64,000 nt of DNA from JAHEJA01 sp965657215 (GCA_965657215.1 CBFHNR010000006.1:1-64000); one strand, 5' to 3'. Positions 26,617 to 35,366 are shown, numbered from the stretch's first letter. Notes: generated from the sequence alone by a model not told the origin. Translations and numbers: made by a program.

Positions 26617-29052
26617 ATGAAATCACGGACTAAAGTTGTTGTTATTGGCGGTGGGATCGCTGGGTGTTCAACGCTCTATCATTTGACTGAAGAAGGTTGG
26701 AGCGATGTTGTGTTGATAGAACGGGATGAGCTAACATCTGGAACAACATGGCACTCTGCGGCTCAGGTGACTAATTTTGGGATGAACCAAACGATGGTTG
26801 GCCTGAAATCACACTCTATCAACCTTTATAAGAAACTCCGTGACAACCCTGAATATCCTGTTGGATATCATCATGGGGACGGCGGTATTCGGCTCGCCAA
26901 TACCGAAGCGCAAATGCAGGGGTATCGACATTTTGCCTCGATGGCCCGTGGTATGGGTGTGGAATTTGAGGTCATTGATGCCAAAGAATGCGCACGGCGA
27001 CATCCTCTGATTTCAACGGATAATCTACTTGGGGGGTTATGGGACGGCGAAGATGGCGACATCGATCCGGCCCAGCTGTGTCAAGCTTTGGCCTTTCACG
27101 CCCGAAAAGCAGGGGCAGAGGTCTATCGCCATACAAATGTGACTTCGCTAACGCAGCACAAAGATGACACTTGGACGGTCGTCACGGACAAGGGCACAAT
27201 TGATGCGGATATTGTGGTGAACGCCTGTGGTTATCGGGTGAACGAAGTCGGGGCGATGATGGGCGTGCATCACCCTGTGGCCTCGATGGAGCATCAGTAT
27301 TTCGTCACAGAAGACATCCCCGCTATTATCGAGGCGGGGCATCGGATGCCTTTGTTGCGCTGTCCAATCAGCGATTATTATTCGCGTCAGGAAAAGAATG
27401 GTCTCTTGGTTGGGTTTTACGAACAAGATTGCAAGCCTTGGGGCATGGATGGCATTAGCCCAAGTTTTGCCAATGATTTGTGTCCTGATGATTTGGATCG
27501 CGTCATGGACGTCTTGGAAGGGGCATTCGAGAGGATGCCTTCTTTGATGGATGTTGGGATTAAACGCGTGGTTAACGGGCCGATAACCTATACCATTGAT
27601 GGCGCACCGCTTGTTGGGCCGATCCCTGGGAAACGGAACGCCTATTGCATCATCGGACTGCGTGCTGGTGTTGGAGAAGGGGGCGGGCATGGCTGGTTGC
27701 TAGCGCAACAGATTGTTCATGGAGAAGCCCAATATGACACATGGTGCCTCGATCCGCGTCGGTTCACAGGTCACACCAACGTTGAGCTAACGTCGCTCAA
27801 AGCGGTTGAGGATTACCAAAACGAATTCCGATTTCATTTTCCTCACGAACATCGCCCCGCAGGGCGTAACGCAAAGACCACGCCACTCACGCCGGTTTTC
27901 GCAGCCGAAGGTGCAGAATTTACAGTAGTGAATGGTTGGGAACGGGTTGACTATATCAAGCCGTCTCCTGAATTTCATCCGAGCCTCGGTTTTGATTTTG
28001 ACGAGGCATTCGATGTGATTGCTCAAGATGTCCGTAATATTCAAGACAATGTTGGCCTTTGCGAGGTCAATGGTTTTAATCGTATCGAAATCACGGGATC
28101 CGATAAACACAGCTTCCTTGATCGCCTATTTTGTGGGGCTGTGCCCAAACGAGACGGCCGTGTCGGGTTGGGATATTTGTTAAATCACCATGGGATGATT
28201 AAGGCTGAGGCGACGGTGGCGAATGTATCAGCCTCCGATCGCGGTCCTGCGCGTGTGTGGTATGGGTCTGCTGCAGCATCTGAATTTCATGATATGGATT
28301 GGCTGACATCGCATCGACGTCCTGATGAAGATGTCCAAATTCGCAGCTTAACCAATGATCAAACGATCCTCGTTTTGGCTGGACCCAAGGCGCGCGACGT
28401 CCTCTCCGCCTGTGCGCGTGGGGATTGGTCCAAAGAGGCTTTCCCGTGGTTATCGGTACGTGAATGTTTTATTGGGTATGCCCCTGCGACGGTTCTCGGG
28501 GTTAGCTTTTCTGGTGAGTTGGTGTATGAAATCCATGTGCCAAACGCCTCACTCTATGCAGCTTATCTCGCATTGCGAGAGTCCGGCGAGGCCTTTGGAT
28601 TACGCATATTTGGCGCCCGTGCGGTCGAGTCTATGCGCATGGAAAAAGGGTTCTTGCACTGGAAATCGGATTTATTGACCGAATTTGATCCTTTTGAAAC
28701 GGGGTTGGAGCGCTTTGTTCGATTAGAGAAAGGGCCATTTATTGGTCAAGAGGCCTTAAAGAAACGCTTTGCGGCAGGTCCACATCGAAAGTTAGTCACG
28801 CTCAAGATTAACACAGATAAAGGTCCGGCACATGGGGGTGCCTCATTAATGCAAGGGGATACCGTCGTTGGTACGATCACCTCTGGCGATTGGGGGCACC
28901 GTGTCGGTCTGAACCTTGCCTATGCCTTTGTGGTGCCTCAGATGGCGGAGATCGGGACAAAGATGGAACTAGACCTCTGCGGCAAGCTTATCGACGCCGA
29001 AGTCATTTTGCCGTCCCCCTATGATCCGAGCCATTTGCGGATGAGATCATGA
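26617..29052 (+). CDS. FAD oxidoreductase fused to GcvT domain (dimethylglycine/sarcosine dehydrogenase-like)
   Basis: An 811-aa protein of the dimethylglycine/sarcosine dehydrogenase group. The N-terminal FAD domain has GGGIAG (residues 11-16) and SGTTWHSA, with His46 at the position that binds FAD covalently in this family. A FAO/DAO middle region follows. From about residue 440 on there is a GcvT-like folate-binding part (motifs GSDKHSFLDRLFCG, GELVYEIHVP, ESMRMEKGFLHW) and the GCV_T C-terminal barrel. It oxidatively demethylates a secondary or tertiary N-methyl amine and passes the one-carbon unit to tetrahydrofolate. Single gene, divergent from aglE. Its 3' end overlaps the next gene. 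Exact substrate unknown. Confidence 0.88.
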   Translation: MKSRTKVVVIGGGIAGCSTLYHLTEEGWSDVVLIERDELTSGTTWHSAAQVTNFGMNQTMVGLKSHSINLYKKLRDNPEYPVGYHHGDGGIRLANTEAQMQGYRHFASMARGMGVEFEVIDAKECARRHPLISTDNLLGGLWDGEDGDIDPAQLCQALAFHARKAGAEVYRHTNVTSLTQHKDDTWTVVTDKGTIDADIVVNACGYRVNEVGAMMGVHHPVASMEHQYFVTEDIPAIIEAGHRMPLLRCPISDYYSRQEKNGLLVGFYEQDCKPWGMDGISPSFANDLCPDDLDRVMDVLEGAFERMPSLMDVGIKRVVNGPITYTIDGAPLVGPIPGKRNAYCIIGLRAGVGEGGGHGWLLAQQIVHGEAQYDTWCLDPRRFTGHTNVELTSLKAVEDYQNEFRFHFPHEHRPAGRNAKTTPLTPVFAAEGAEFTVVNGWERVDYIKPSPEFHPSLGFDFDEAFDVIAQDVRNIQDNVGLCEVNGFNRIEITGSDKHSFLDRLFCGAVPKRDGRVGLGYLLNHHGMIKAEATVANVSASDRGPARVWYGSAAASEFHDMDWLTSHRRPDEDVQIRSLTNDQTILVLAGPKARDVLSACARGDWSKEAFPWLSVRECFIGYAPATVLGVSFSGELVYEIHVPNASLYAAYLALRESGEAFGLRIFGARAVESMRMEKGFLHWKSDLLTEFDPFETGLERFVRLEKGPFIGQEALKKRFAAGPHRKLVTLKINTDKGPAHGGASLMQGDTVVGTITSGDWGHRVGLNLAYAFVVPQMAEIGTKMELDLCGKLIDAEVILPSPYDPSHLRMRS

Positions 29053-30910
29053 ACGCGTCAAAATATTCGGATATCCCAATGAAATCATTCAAGGGAAGCA
29101 TCTTGCCAATATATTGATCAGGTCTAACGAGGATTAACACCCCTTGATTTCGGCTGATCCCGCGCATGTCAAAGATGTCTTTGCCTTGTTTCAGGTCAGG
29201 ACAAAAAATCTTTTCATAATCGATGAGGCCATAACGACCCTTAGATGGTAAAAGTAAGCCAGGAAGAGATGTCAGATCGAGGTTAAAGTGGGTGCATTGA
29301 AACACTGCGAGCAGATCAATGATGCTATCTATGTCAGCGTCCATTGGTGTATATTTTTTCATGGGACTCGAAGCAGTATTGACTAAAAAATCGCAGAGCT
29401 GAGCGATCGCGCCGTCGGCTTGCCCCTTATCCTGCGACGAGGCAAAGGCAAACATGCGCCAACGACCATCTGCTTTGAGAGTATGACCGAGTTGCATGGG
29501 CTTTCCATCACCTGCTCGGATAACCGGCGCTGAGTGAAATCTCATCCCCGTTTTCAAACCATGGGCAAGCTTGGCATGGTCGTCGGGTGCTGTGATCAGT
29601 GAGGGATCGTATCTTGTTTCAACACCAGCCGTGTAACGGCCATGTTTTTTGAAATAGCGTTGGAACTGTGCTGCTTCAGAGGCATCTTTGGGTTTCGCGC
29701 TGAATAATCTGGCCATGTCGCGGTCAAAATCGATTAATTCCTGCGCTTTTGCCTGACGTTCTTGGGAATAGGTATGCAGCAGAGCAGGGGTCGCTTGGCT
29801 GCCCAGAACCGCTGCCAATTTCCAACCAAGGTTGAACGTATCCGCCATCGAAACATTCATGCCCTGTCCAGCCTTGGGGCTATGCGTATGACAGGCGTCA
29901 CCTGCAATGAATATTCTGGGATATCTGCTGTCACGTTCCGTTTCCGGAACATCGTCAAAAGCATCGCAGACACGCTGGCCAATTTCGTAGGCCGACCACC
30001 AAGCGACCTCTTTCACCTCAAGTGTAAAGGGGTCAAGAATGTCGCGTGCTTTGGCAATAAGCATCTCTGAGGTGACTCCACGATCCGCGGCGCGTTCATC
30101 TCCGTGAAGTTCATCAAGTTCGATATACATTCTTACGAGATACCCCCCTTCGCGAGGGATAATCAGAATGCTACCGTGGTCTGCAGATTGTATAGCGGCT
30201 TTGAGGCGGATATCAGGGAAATCTGTCACGGCTAGAACATCCATGACGCCCCAGAGTTGGCGCGCCGCTTCTCCCTTTAACTCATGTCCCATCGATTTGC
30301 GGACGGTACTGCGTGCGCCATCGCATCCTACGACGTAACGGGCATGAATAATATGGTTTTGCCCTTTTGCATCACGCATGGTCGCGATAACAGGGTAGTC
30401 CTCATTTTTGCTATAGCCGAGGTCTATGAGATCAAGGTTATAGTCTGGCTCCAGTCTTGATGCCGAATTTCGCATGATGTCGAGATAAAAATCATGAATA
30501 CGAGCTTGGCTTAGGATCACATGAGGCATTTCGGATAGATCGTCTTCAACGTCTTGAATGCGATCTGCACGATGGAGCCCCACTCCATTTTCGATTGGTC
30601 GCCAAAAGGCAACTTCATTGACCCAATAAGCTTCTCTCATAACGCGTTCGGCAAACCCAAATGCCTCAAACATTTCGATAGACCGACACGCAATGCCGTC
30701 GGCTTGGCCAACTTGCAACGGTCCTGCCTTTTTTTCAGTCAGGCGCACTTTAATATTGGGAAACGCGCAAAGTTGTGCCGCAAGGGTTAGGCCAGCTGGT
30801 CCGGCTCCTATAATTAGAACATCCACATGGTCTGTGTTTTGGTCGCGATTTTTTGACAACGGTGCGATAGATGGGTCACCAGATGTGACCCCGTTCAGGT
30901 GATATTGCAT
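29003..30910 (-). CDS. FAD-dependent phenol hydroxylase, 3-hydroxybenzoate 4-monooxygenase-like
   Basis: A 635-aa flavoprotein aromatic hydroxylase. It has FAD motif VDVLIIGAGPAGLTLAAQL near residue 31, the DG motif VGCDGARSTVRKSMG, the GD motif FIAGDACHTHSPKAGQGMN, and a C-terminal thioredoxin-like dimerisation domain (ending in RPDQYIGKML). Length and domain order match 3-hydroxybenzoate 4-monooxygenase (MobA) and phenol 2-monooxygenases. If it makes protocatechuate it would feed LigAB encoded 30 kb away. A MarR gene diverges from it with two palindromic sites between. The last 50 bases overlap the convergent flavoprotein gene. Confidence 0.82.
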   Translation of the reverse strand: MQYHLNGVTSGDPSIAPLSKNRDQNTDHVDVLIIGAGPAGLTLAAQLCAFPNIKVRLTEKKAGPLQVGQADGIACRSIEMFEAFGFAERVMREAYWVNEVAFWRPIENGVGLHRADRIQDVEDDLSEMPHVILSQARIHDFYLDIMRNSASRLEPDYNLDLIDLGYSKNEDYPVIATMRDAKGQNHIIHARYVVGCDGARSTVRKSMGHELKGEAARQLWGVMDVLAVTDFPDIRLKAAIQSADHGSILIIPREGGYLVRMYIELDELHGDERAADRGVTSEMLIAKARDILDPFTLEVKEVAWWSAYEIGQRVCDAFDDVPETERDSRYPRIFIAGDACHTHSPKAGQGMNVSMADTFNLGWKLAAVLGSQATPALLHTYSQERQAKAQELIDFDRDMARLFSAKPKDASEAAQFQRYFKKHGRYTAGVETRYDPSLITAPDDHAKLAHGLKTGMRFHSAPVIRAGDGKPMQLGHTLKADGRWRMFAFASSQDKGQADGAIAQLCDFLVNTASSPMKKYTPMDADIDSIIDLLAVFQCTHFNLDLTSLPGLLLPSKGRYGLIDYEKIFCPDLKQGKDIFDMRGISRNQGVLILVRPDQYIGKMLPLNDFIGISEYFDAFMISSANGSDHRGTAK

Positions 30911-30928
30911 GTGGTGCCATCTCCAAAA

Positions 30929-30948
30929 TTAGTATGCATGCTTACTAA
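30929..30948. promoter_or_regulatory. Inverted repeat, probable MarR operator
   Basis: TTAGTATGCATGCTTACTAA: 6-bp perfect outer arms TTAGTA/TACTAA around a TGCATGC core, in the 102-base gap between the divergent hydroxylase and MarR genes. AT-rich palindromes of this size are typical MarR-family sites. Confidence 0.6.
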
Positions 30949-30979
30949 GTACTAGACGATGGGTCCGTTTGTCAATATA

Positions 30980-30993
30980 GTAAGTATACATAC
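30980..30993. promoter_or_regulatory. Second MarR-type palindrome
   Basis: GTAAGTATACATAC centres on the palindrome GTATAC and shares the GTA/TAC half-site with the site at 30929-30948. It lies between the first in-frame ATG (30959) and the preferred MarR start (31013), which supports the downstream start. Confidence 0.4.
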
Positions 30994-31012
30994 AAAACAG
31001 GCACTCTTCACG

Positions 31013-31447
31013 ATGGTACACTCACGCGACTTACTTGACCTTCCAGGGCACGTGATCAGACGGCTTCAGCAGCAGTCTGCAGCGGTGTTTCAAGACAGAA
31101 CGAAAGCGGCTGGTTTTGATGTCACCTCTGTTCAGTTCGCAGCATTGTCGACATTGGCGACCGAGCCGGGTCTGGATCAAGCCAGCCTCGCCAAGCGGAT
31201 TGCCTATGATCGTGCTACAATTGGTGGCGTCGTAAAACGGTTGGAACAAAAGGGGTGGGTCGTTCGTATGCCAGATGACGCGGACCGCCGTGCCTTCAAA
31301 GTTACTTTGACCACCGAAGGCACGGCAGCTTTGACAGAAATGACCCCCATCGTTCATGCTCTGCAAAATGAAATCATGGGAGGTCTGAGCCAAGAGGATC
31401 AGGGTATTCTCTTGGGTTTGATGAAGCGGGCTTTAAAGACAGACTAA
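31013..31447 (+). CDS. MarR-family transcriptional regulator
   Basis: A 144-aa winged-HTH regulator (MVHSRDLLDLPGH start). Readable elements are the dimerisation helix LLDLPGHVIRRLQQQSAAVF, the recognition region LDQASLAKRIAYDRATIGGVVKRLEQKGWV, and the wing with the classical DDADRRAFKVTLT. The longer frame from 30959 would place a likely operator inside the gene and is rejected. Divergent from the aromatic hydroxylase gene, it is the likely repressor of that gene and of itself, probably released by an aromatic acid. Confidence 0.88.
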   Translation: MVHSRDLLDLPGHVIRRLQQQSAAVFQDRTKAAGFDVTSVQFAALSTLATEPGLDQASLAKRIAYDRATIGGVVKRLEQKGWVVRMPDDADRRAFKVTLTTEGTAALTEMTPIVHALQNEIMGGLSQEDQGILLGLMKRALKTD

Positions 31448-31455
31448 CCCAATTT

Positions 31456-32283
31456 TTATGCGAGGCCGAGGATGGCGCGTGCTTGTTGCCATGTGGCGAT
31501 AGGGCGGTCATATGTGTCGCATAAGGCGACAGCGCGTTCTACCAATGCTGCATTTGAGGGTGCGAGCGTATGGCGATCGAGCCTCACATTGTCCTCAAGA
31601 CCAGTTCTCACATGCCCCCCTGCGGCGATGGACCATTCATTTAGGACAATCTGATTGGCCCCAATTCCAGCGGCGCACCACGGCGTATCCCGTCCAAACA
31701 AACGATGCACAGTGTGGATGTAATAGTCAAAGACGTCCCGATCAACCGGCATGGCATTTTTGACACCCATCACAAATTGCACATAAGGCGTCTCTAGGAT
31801 TTGACCGTTCTCAAACATTTCTTTCGCCTTGAGAATATGTGAGAGGTCAAAGGCTTCAATCTCAGGTTTCACATTGTACGTCACCATTTCAGAGGCGAGC
31901 CAATCCACCAAATCAGGGGGCGTGTCATAAACACGTGTCGGGAAATTGTTTGATCCAACGGACAAGGACGCCATGTCTGGCGCCAAGGGGAGCATGCCGC
32001 CACGGTCCTTGCCCGCACCCGTGCGTCCACCAGTGGATAGCTGGATAATCATGCCCGGACAGTGTTGCTTCAAACCCTCTTGTAAGTGCGCAAATCGCTC
32101 TGGATCCGCTGTCGGTTTTCCCTGATCATCACGTACGTGACAATGCGCAATAGTGGCCCCAGCTTCAAACGCCTCATGCGTGCTTTCAATTTGTTCATCA
32201 ATCGATATTGGTACCGCTGGATTATTCTCCTTAGTCGGCAGTGATCCAGTAATGGCAACGCAAATAATGCAAGGATTGGTCAT
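31456..32283 (-). CDS. Beta-keto acid cleavage enzyme (BKACE, DUF849)
   Basis: A 275-aa (beta/alpha)8 zinc enzyme. The family condenses a beta-keto acid with acetyl-CoA to give acetoacetate plus a new acyl-CoA. Zn-ligand motif H47-C-H49-V-R, the STGG motif (QLSTGGRTG), GSNNFPTR and the late Glu in RTGLEDN are present. Start set at 32283 (MTNPCIICVAITG). An alternative ATG is five codons upstream, and the open frame runs further into the intergenic region without signals. It is divergent from the acyl-CoA dehydrogenase gene and convergent with marR. The beta-keto substrate is unknown. Confidence 0.88.
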   Translation of the reverse strand: MTNPCIICVAITGSLPTKENNPAVPISIDEQIESTHEAFEAGATIAHCHVRDDQGKPTADPERFAHLQEGLKQHCPGMIIQLSTGGRTGAGKDRGGMLPLAPDMASLSVGSNNFPTRVYDTPPDLVDWLASEMVTYNVKPEIEAFDLSHILKAKEMFENGQILETPYVQFVMGVKNAMPVDRDVFDYYIHTVHRLFGRDTPWCAAGIGANQIVLNEWSIAAGGHVRTGLEDNVRLDRHTLAPSNAALVERAVALCDTYDRPIATWQQARAILGLA

Positions 32284-32396
32284 GGGGCTCTCAGTCATCA
32301 AATCGTAAATTGCATGTTTTACTATGGAGCATTCTGGCGAAAAACCAAGCGGGCTTGTTGGAAAGATAAAATAATCTCTGGCATTGAGATGAAAAT

Positions 32397-32413
32397 TGTT
32401 TATCAAGTAAACA
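32397..32413. promoter_or_regulatory. Inverted repeat between BKACE and acyl-CoA dehydrogenase genes
   Basis: TGTTTA-TCAAG-TAAACA, perfect 6-bp arms, in the 209-base divergent intergenic region. Probably a regulator site controlling one or both genes. The regulator is not identified. Confidence 0.4.
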
Positions 32414-32492
32414 GTTTAATGGAATACGCATTTTGTCCGAATATCCCAATTTTGACATGCGTGCCTTGAGAACATCGCCAGAGGAGAAAGAC

Positions 32493-34055
32493 ATGCCGCA
32501 TTTTATAGCACCCGTTGAAGATATTCTTTTTTCTATAGAAACCCTTGCTGGCGCGGGTCAGTTAAAAGACTGGGACAGAGAACTTGCCTCTGAAATTATT
32601 ACTCACTTTGCTGCCTTTGCCGAGGGGGTCATTGCGCCTTTGAATGCAGTTGGACACGCGCAAGGGTGTCGATTGGTAGAGGATCAGGTTCAGATGCCCG
32701 ATGGCTTTCAATCAGCGTTTCAACAATTGATTGATATGGGATGGCAGGGCCTCACGGCGCCCGAAGAACATGGCGGCATGGAACAAAATGCGCTTGTGGC
32801 CTCAGCTGTGTCTGAAATTTTTTCAGGCGCCAATCTGTCACTGCAAATGGTCTGTAATCTCGTACCTGGTGCAATCTCTACGTTGCGCCGCTTTGGAAGT
32901 GCAGAGCAACAGGCAGCTTGGATCCCAAAATTAGCAGCGGGTGAGGTTCTTTCAACTATGTGTTTGACAGAGCCCGGCGCCGGCTCTGATCTCTCCCGTA
33001 TTCGGACCAAAGCCACTCGTGACGGTGACGCTTGGCGACTGAGCGGCGAAAAGATATTTATTTCTGGCGGGGATCAAGATTTAAGTGAAAATATCCTTCA
33101 CCTCGTTCTCGCCCGAACAGGGACCACAGAAGATGGGGTAAAGGGTCTATCACTGTTCCTTGCAAATAAAAAACAGGCCGGCGCCTCGATTTCCGTCACG
33201 CGTATTGAAGAAAAGATGGGGCTCCACGCGTCGCCGACCTGTCAGATGGTATTTGATGATTGCCCTGCTGAGCTGATTGGCGAAGAGGGCACTGGGCTTA
33301 TGGCGATGTTTGTCTTGATGAATCATGCGCGCTTGGATGTCAGCCTGCAAGGAGTTGCACTCGCAGGCCAGTCCCATCGGATCGCCAAAGCCTATGCGGA
33401 TGAGCGCACTCAAGGCCGGCGCAAAGACGGCACAGATGCCGTGTTAAGCGATCATGCAGATGTGCGCCGAATGCTTGATGAACAGCGATGCCTAGAAGTT
33501 GGCGCAAGAGGAATGGCGCATATCGCCATTGTTGAAATGATGCGAGACGATCGGCCCGAATTAGTAGAGTTTCTCACACCTCTTTGCAAAGTTTTCTGTA
33601 CAGAGGCTGGAATTACGTCAGCAAACCTCGGCATTCAGATTTTAGGTGGGTATGGGTATCTGACTGAATATGGCGTTGCACAAACTTGGGCAGATGCCCG
33701 AATTACCGCAATCTATGAGGGGGCCAATGGGATTCACGAAAATGCAGTTGCAACCCGTGGCTTGCGTATAGCAGGAGGGGCAGGGGCAGATGCCTTTGAT
33801 ACATTGATAGGAGAGCTGACCGATAATTTGCATGTGTTAGACTTGCGCGAAAGATGGCGCAAGGCGCGAGATTTTGTCCTTAATTCTGAGGACCCTTCAC
33901 AGGTGGCGCATGATTTTGCGCAACTGAGCTGTGCTTTGTTTCATCGCGCGGTGTGCGCACGTTTTGCAGATGTCTCCCCGACCCAAGAGCATGTCCGCTT
34001 AAGAGACTTCGCCTTAGCACGACCTTTACCGATTAGCTTGAATTTATCTTGCTGA
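32493..34055 (+). CDS. Acyl-CoA dehydrogenase family protein
   Basis: A 520-aa flavoprotein of the long acyl-CoA dehydrogenase subgroup (DmdC/AidB-like architecture), somewhat shorter than the usual 580-600 aa. The ATG at 32493 (MPHFIAPVEDILF) follows GAGGAGAAAG. The earlier in-frame ATG has no RBS. FAD/substrate motifs are MCLTEPGAGSDLS and GEKIFISGGDQ. The catalytic glutamate is Glu409 in AIYEGANGIHENA, where most relatives have EGTNGIQ. It probably oxidises an acyl-CoA tied to the BKACE reaction or to an aromatic side chain. No electron-transfer partner is encoded next to it. Confidence 0.87.
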   Translation: MPHFIAPVEDILFSIETLAGAGQLKDWDRELASEIITHFAAFAEGVIAPLNAVGHAQGCRLVEDQVQMPDGFQSAFQQLIDMGWQGLTAPEEHGGMEQNALVASAVSEIFSGANLSLQMVCNLVPGAISTLRRFGSAEQQAAWIPKLAAGEVLSTMCLTEPGAGSDLSRIRTKATRDGDAWRLSGEKIFISGGDQDLSENILHLVLARTGTTEDGVKGLSLFLANKKQAGASISVTRIEEKMGLHASPTCQMVFDDCPAELIGEEGTGLMAMFVLMNHARLDVSLQGVALAGQSHRIAKAYADERTQGRRKDGTDAVLSDHADVRRMLDEQRCLEVGARGMAHIAIVEMMRDDRPELVEFLTPLCKVFCTEAGITSANLGIQILGGYGYLTEYGVAQTWADARITAIYEGANGIHENAVATRGLRIAGGAGADAFDTLIGELTDNLHVLDLRERWRKARDFVLNSEDPSQVAHDFAQLSCALFHRAVCARFADVSPTQEHVRLRDFALARPLPISLNLSC

Positions 34056-34379
34056 AGGCCTGTTTCATGGTCAAACTTCACAGCAGTCGTTGGAAGAGCC
34101 AATAGAGACGTTGATCGCGCTGGTCAGACATAAACGAATTAAATTGAGAAGTTGGACTCTGCAAGAATTCTAACGCATAAACTGTCTTTCGCCTAGGGCT
34201 TGCAACACAATCAAGACAGGCATAGCGTAATCCTCAATCAGTGATGATAACCTGACATGATTTACATGGATGGTTCTCAGCTGCCGACGATCTGTCGGCA
34301 TTCAATTCACTGCACGAAAAAAGCGCTGGTGGCTGTTTTACTTTGGCGGCTTGCGCATACAAAACGTAAAGGAAATATA
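34056..34379. other. Intergenic region with one hairpin
   Basis: No credible gene in these 324 bases. An open frame from 34257 is only an upstream extension of the following gene and lacks an RBS. The one structured element is TGCCGAC-GATCT-GTCGGCA at 34282-34300 (7-bp perfect arms), either a terminator for the acyl-CoA dehydrogenase gene or an operator for the downstream operon. The promoter of the 34.4-39.8 kb operon should lie here. Confidence 0.5.
34282..34300. promoter_or_regulatory. Perfect inverted repeat ahead of the homogentisate operon
   Basis: TGCCGAC-GATCT-GTCGGCA, 7-bp arms and 5-base spacer, 80 bases before the ATG at 34380. It is not followed by a U-tract, so an operator is somewhat more likely than a terminator. 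Confidence 0.4.
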
Positions 34380-35330
34380 ATGGCTAAGGCATTCGCTTCG
34401 CAAGGCGACACCGCAGAAAAAGAGATCAGCTTTACCGAAATAGGCGAGGGGCTTTATGCCTTTACCGCTGAGGGAGATCCAAATTCTGGAGTCATCATTG
34501 GCGATGACAGTGTTATGATTGTTGAGGCTCAGGCCACACCTCGATTGGCGCAAAAGGTGATTGATTGCGTCCGGAGTGTCACGGATAAACCGATTAGCCA
34601 CGTTGTCTTGACCCACTACCACGCAGTTCGCGTTTTGGGTGCCAGTGCCTTTGATGTTGACCAAGTCATTATGTCGGATGCCGCGCGCGCAATGGTGGTT
34701 GAGCGGGGCCAAGAGGATTGGGATAGTGAATTTCAACGCTTTCCCCGATTGTTCGAAGGACATGAAAGCATCCCTGGGCTGACTTGGCCAACCACCACTT
34801 TCAACGATGAAATGACGGTGTACCTTGGCAACCGCAAAGTTGTGATTAAACAGATTGGTCGCGCCCATACAGCTGGTGACAGTGTGATTTGGGTACCCGA
34901 CAGTCAAACGATGTTCACTGGCGATATCGTGGAATATCATTCTGCCTGTTATTGTGGGGATGGGTATTTCCAAGAATGGGGAGCAACGCTTGATAATGTC
35001 AAAGCCTATGATCCGCAAAGCATCGCACCGGGTCGTGGTAACGCTTTGATAGGACGCGACATGGTGGACGCCGCACTTGAGAATACGCGTGACTTTGTGG
35101 ACAGTACTTTTAATGCCGTCAAACCAATCGCTGCAAAGGGCGGAACGCTGAAACAAGCATGGGACGCTGTCAGAGATGCCTGTGATCCCAAGTTCAAAGA
35201 CTATGCTATTTATGAACATTGCCTGCCGTTCAATGTTGCACGCGCCTATGACGAGGCACGCGGAATTGCACATCCCCGTATATGGACGGCGCAACGAGAT
35301 TTGGACATGTGGGAGGCGCTGCAAGGCTAA
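34380..35330 (+). CDS. Metallo-beta-lactamase-fold protein with degenerate metal site
   Basis: A 316-aa MBL-fold hydrolase-like protein. The start at 34380 follows AAAGGAAATATA. The first metal motif, normally HxHxDH, reads H79-Y-H81-A-V83-R84, so Asp and the third His are replaced. The later ligands look intact (GRAHTAGD and the Asp in FTGDIVEY). This would leave a single-metal or altered site. It is first in an operon with an aromatic hydroxylase, DUF2783, hmgA and fahA, so a role in hydrolysing an ester or lactone intermediate of aromatic catabolism is possible but unproven. Confidence 0.85.
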   Translation: MAKAFASQGDTAEKEISFTEIGEGLYAFTAEGDPNSGVIIGDDSVMIVEAQATPRLAQKVIDCVRSVTDKPISHVVLTHYHAVRVLGASAFDVDQVIMSDAARAMVVERGQEDWDSEFQRFPRLFEGHESIPGLTWPTTTFNDEMTVYLGNRKVVIKQIGRAHTAGDSVIWVPDSQTMFTGDIVEYHSACYCGDGYFQEWGATLDNVKAYDPQSIAPGRGNALIGRDMVDAALENTRDFVDSTFNAVKPIAAKGGTLKQAWDAVRDACDPKFKDYAIYEHCLPFNVARAYDEARGIAHPRIWTAQRDLDMWEALQG

Positions 35331-35366
35331 GCCGCAGAGCTAAAAATCGTCAGAGGAGACCGCGTA

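Noticed and set aside
32433..32492. Earlier ATG for the acyl-CoA dehydrogenase
   Set aside because: No RBS, whereas GAGGAGAAAG lies directly before the ATG at 32493, and family alignment starts there.
34338..35324. A 328-codon open frame on the minus strand, spanning nearly the whole MBL-fold gene
   Set aside because: It is antisense to a gene with clear family motifs, has no recognisable domain and many rare-looking Cys/His runs. It is a shadow caused by codon bias of the real gene.
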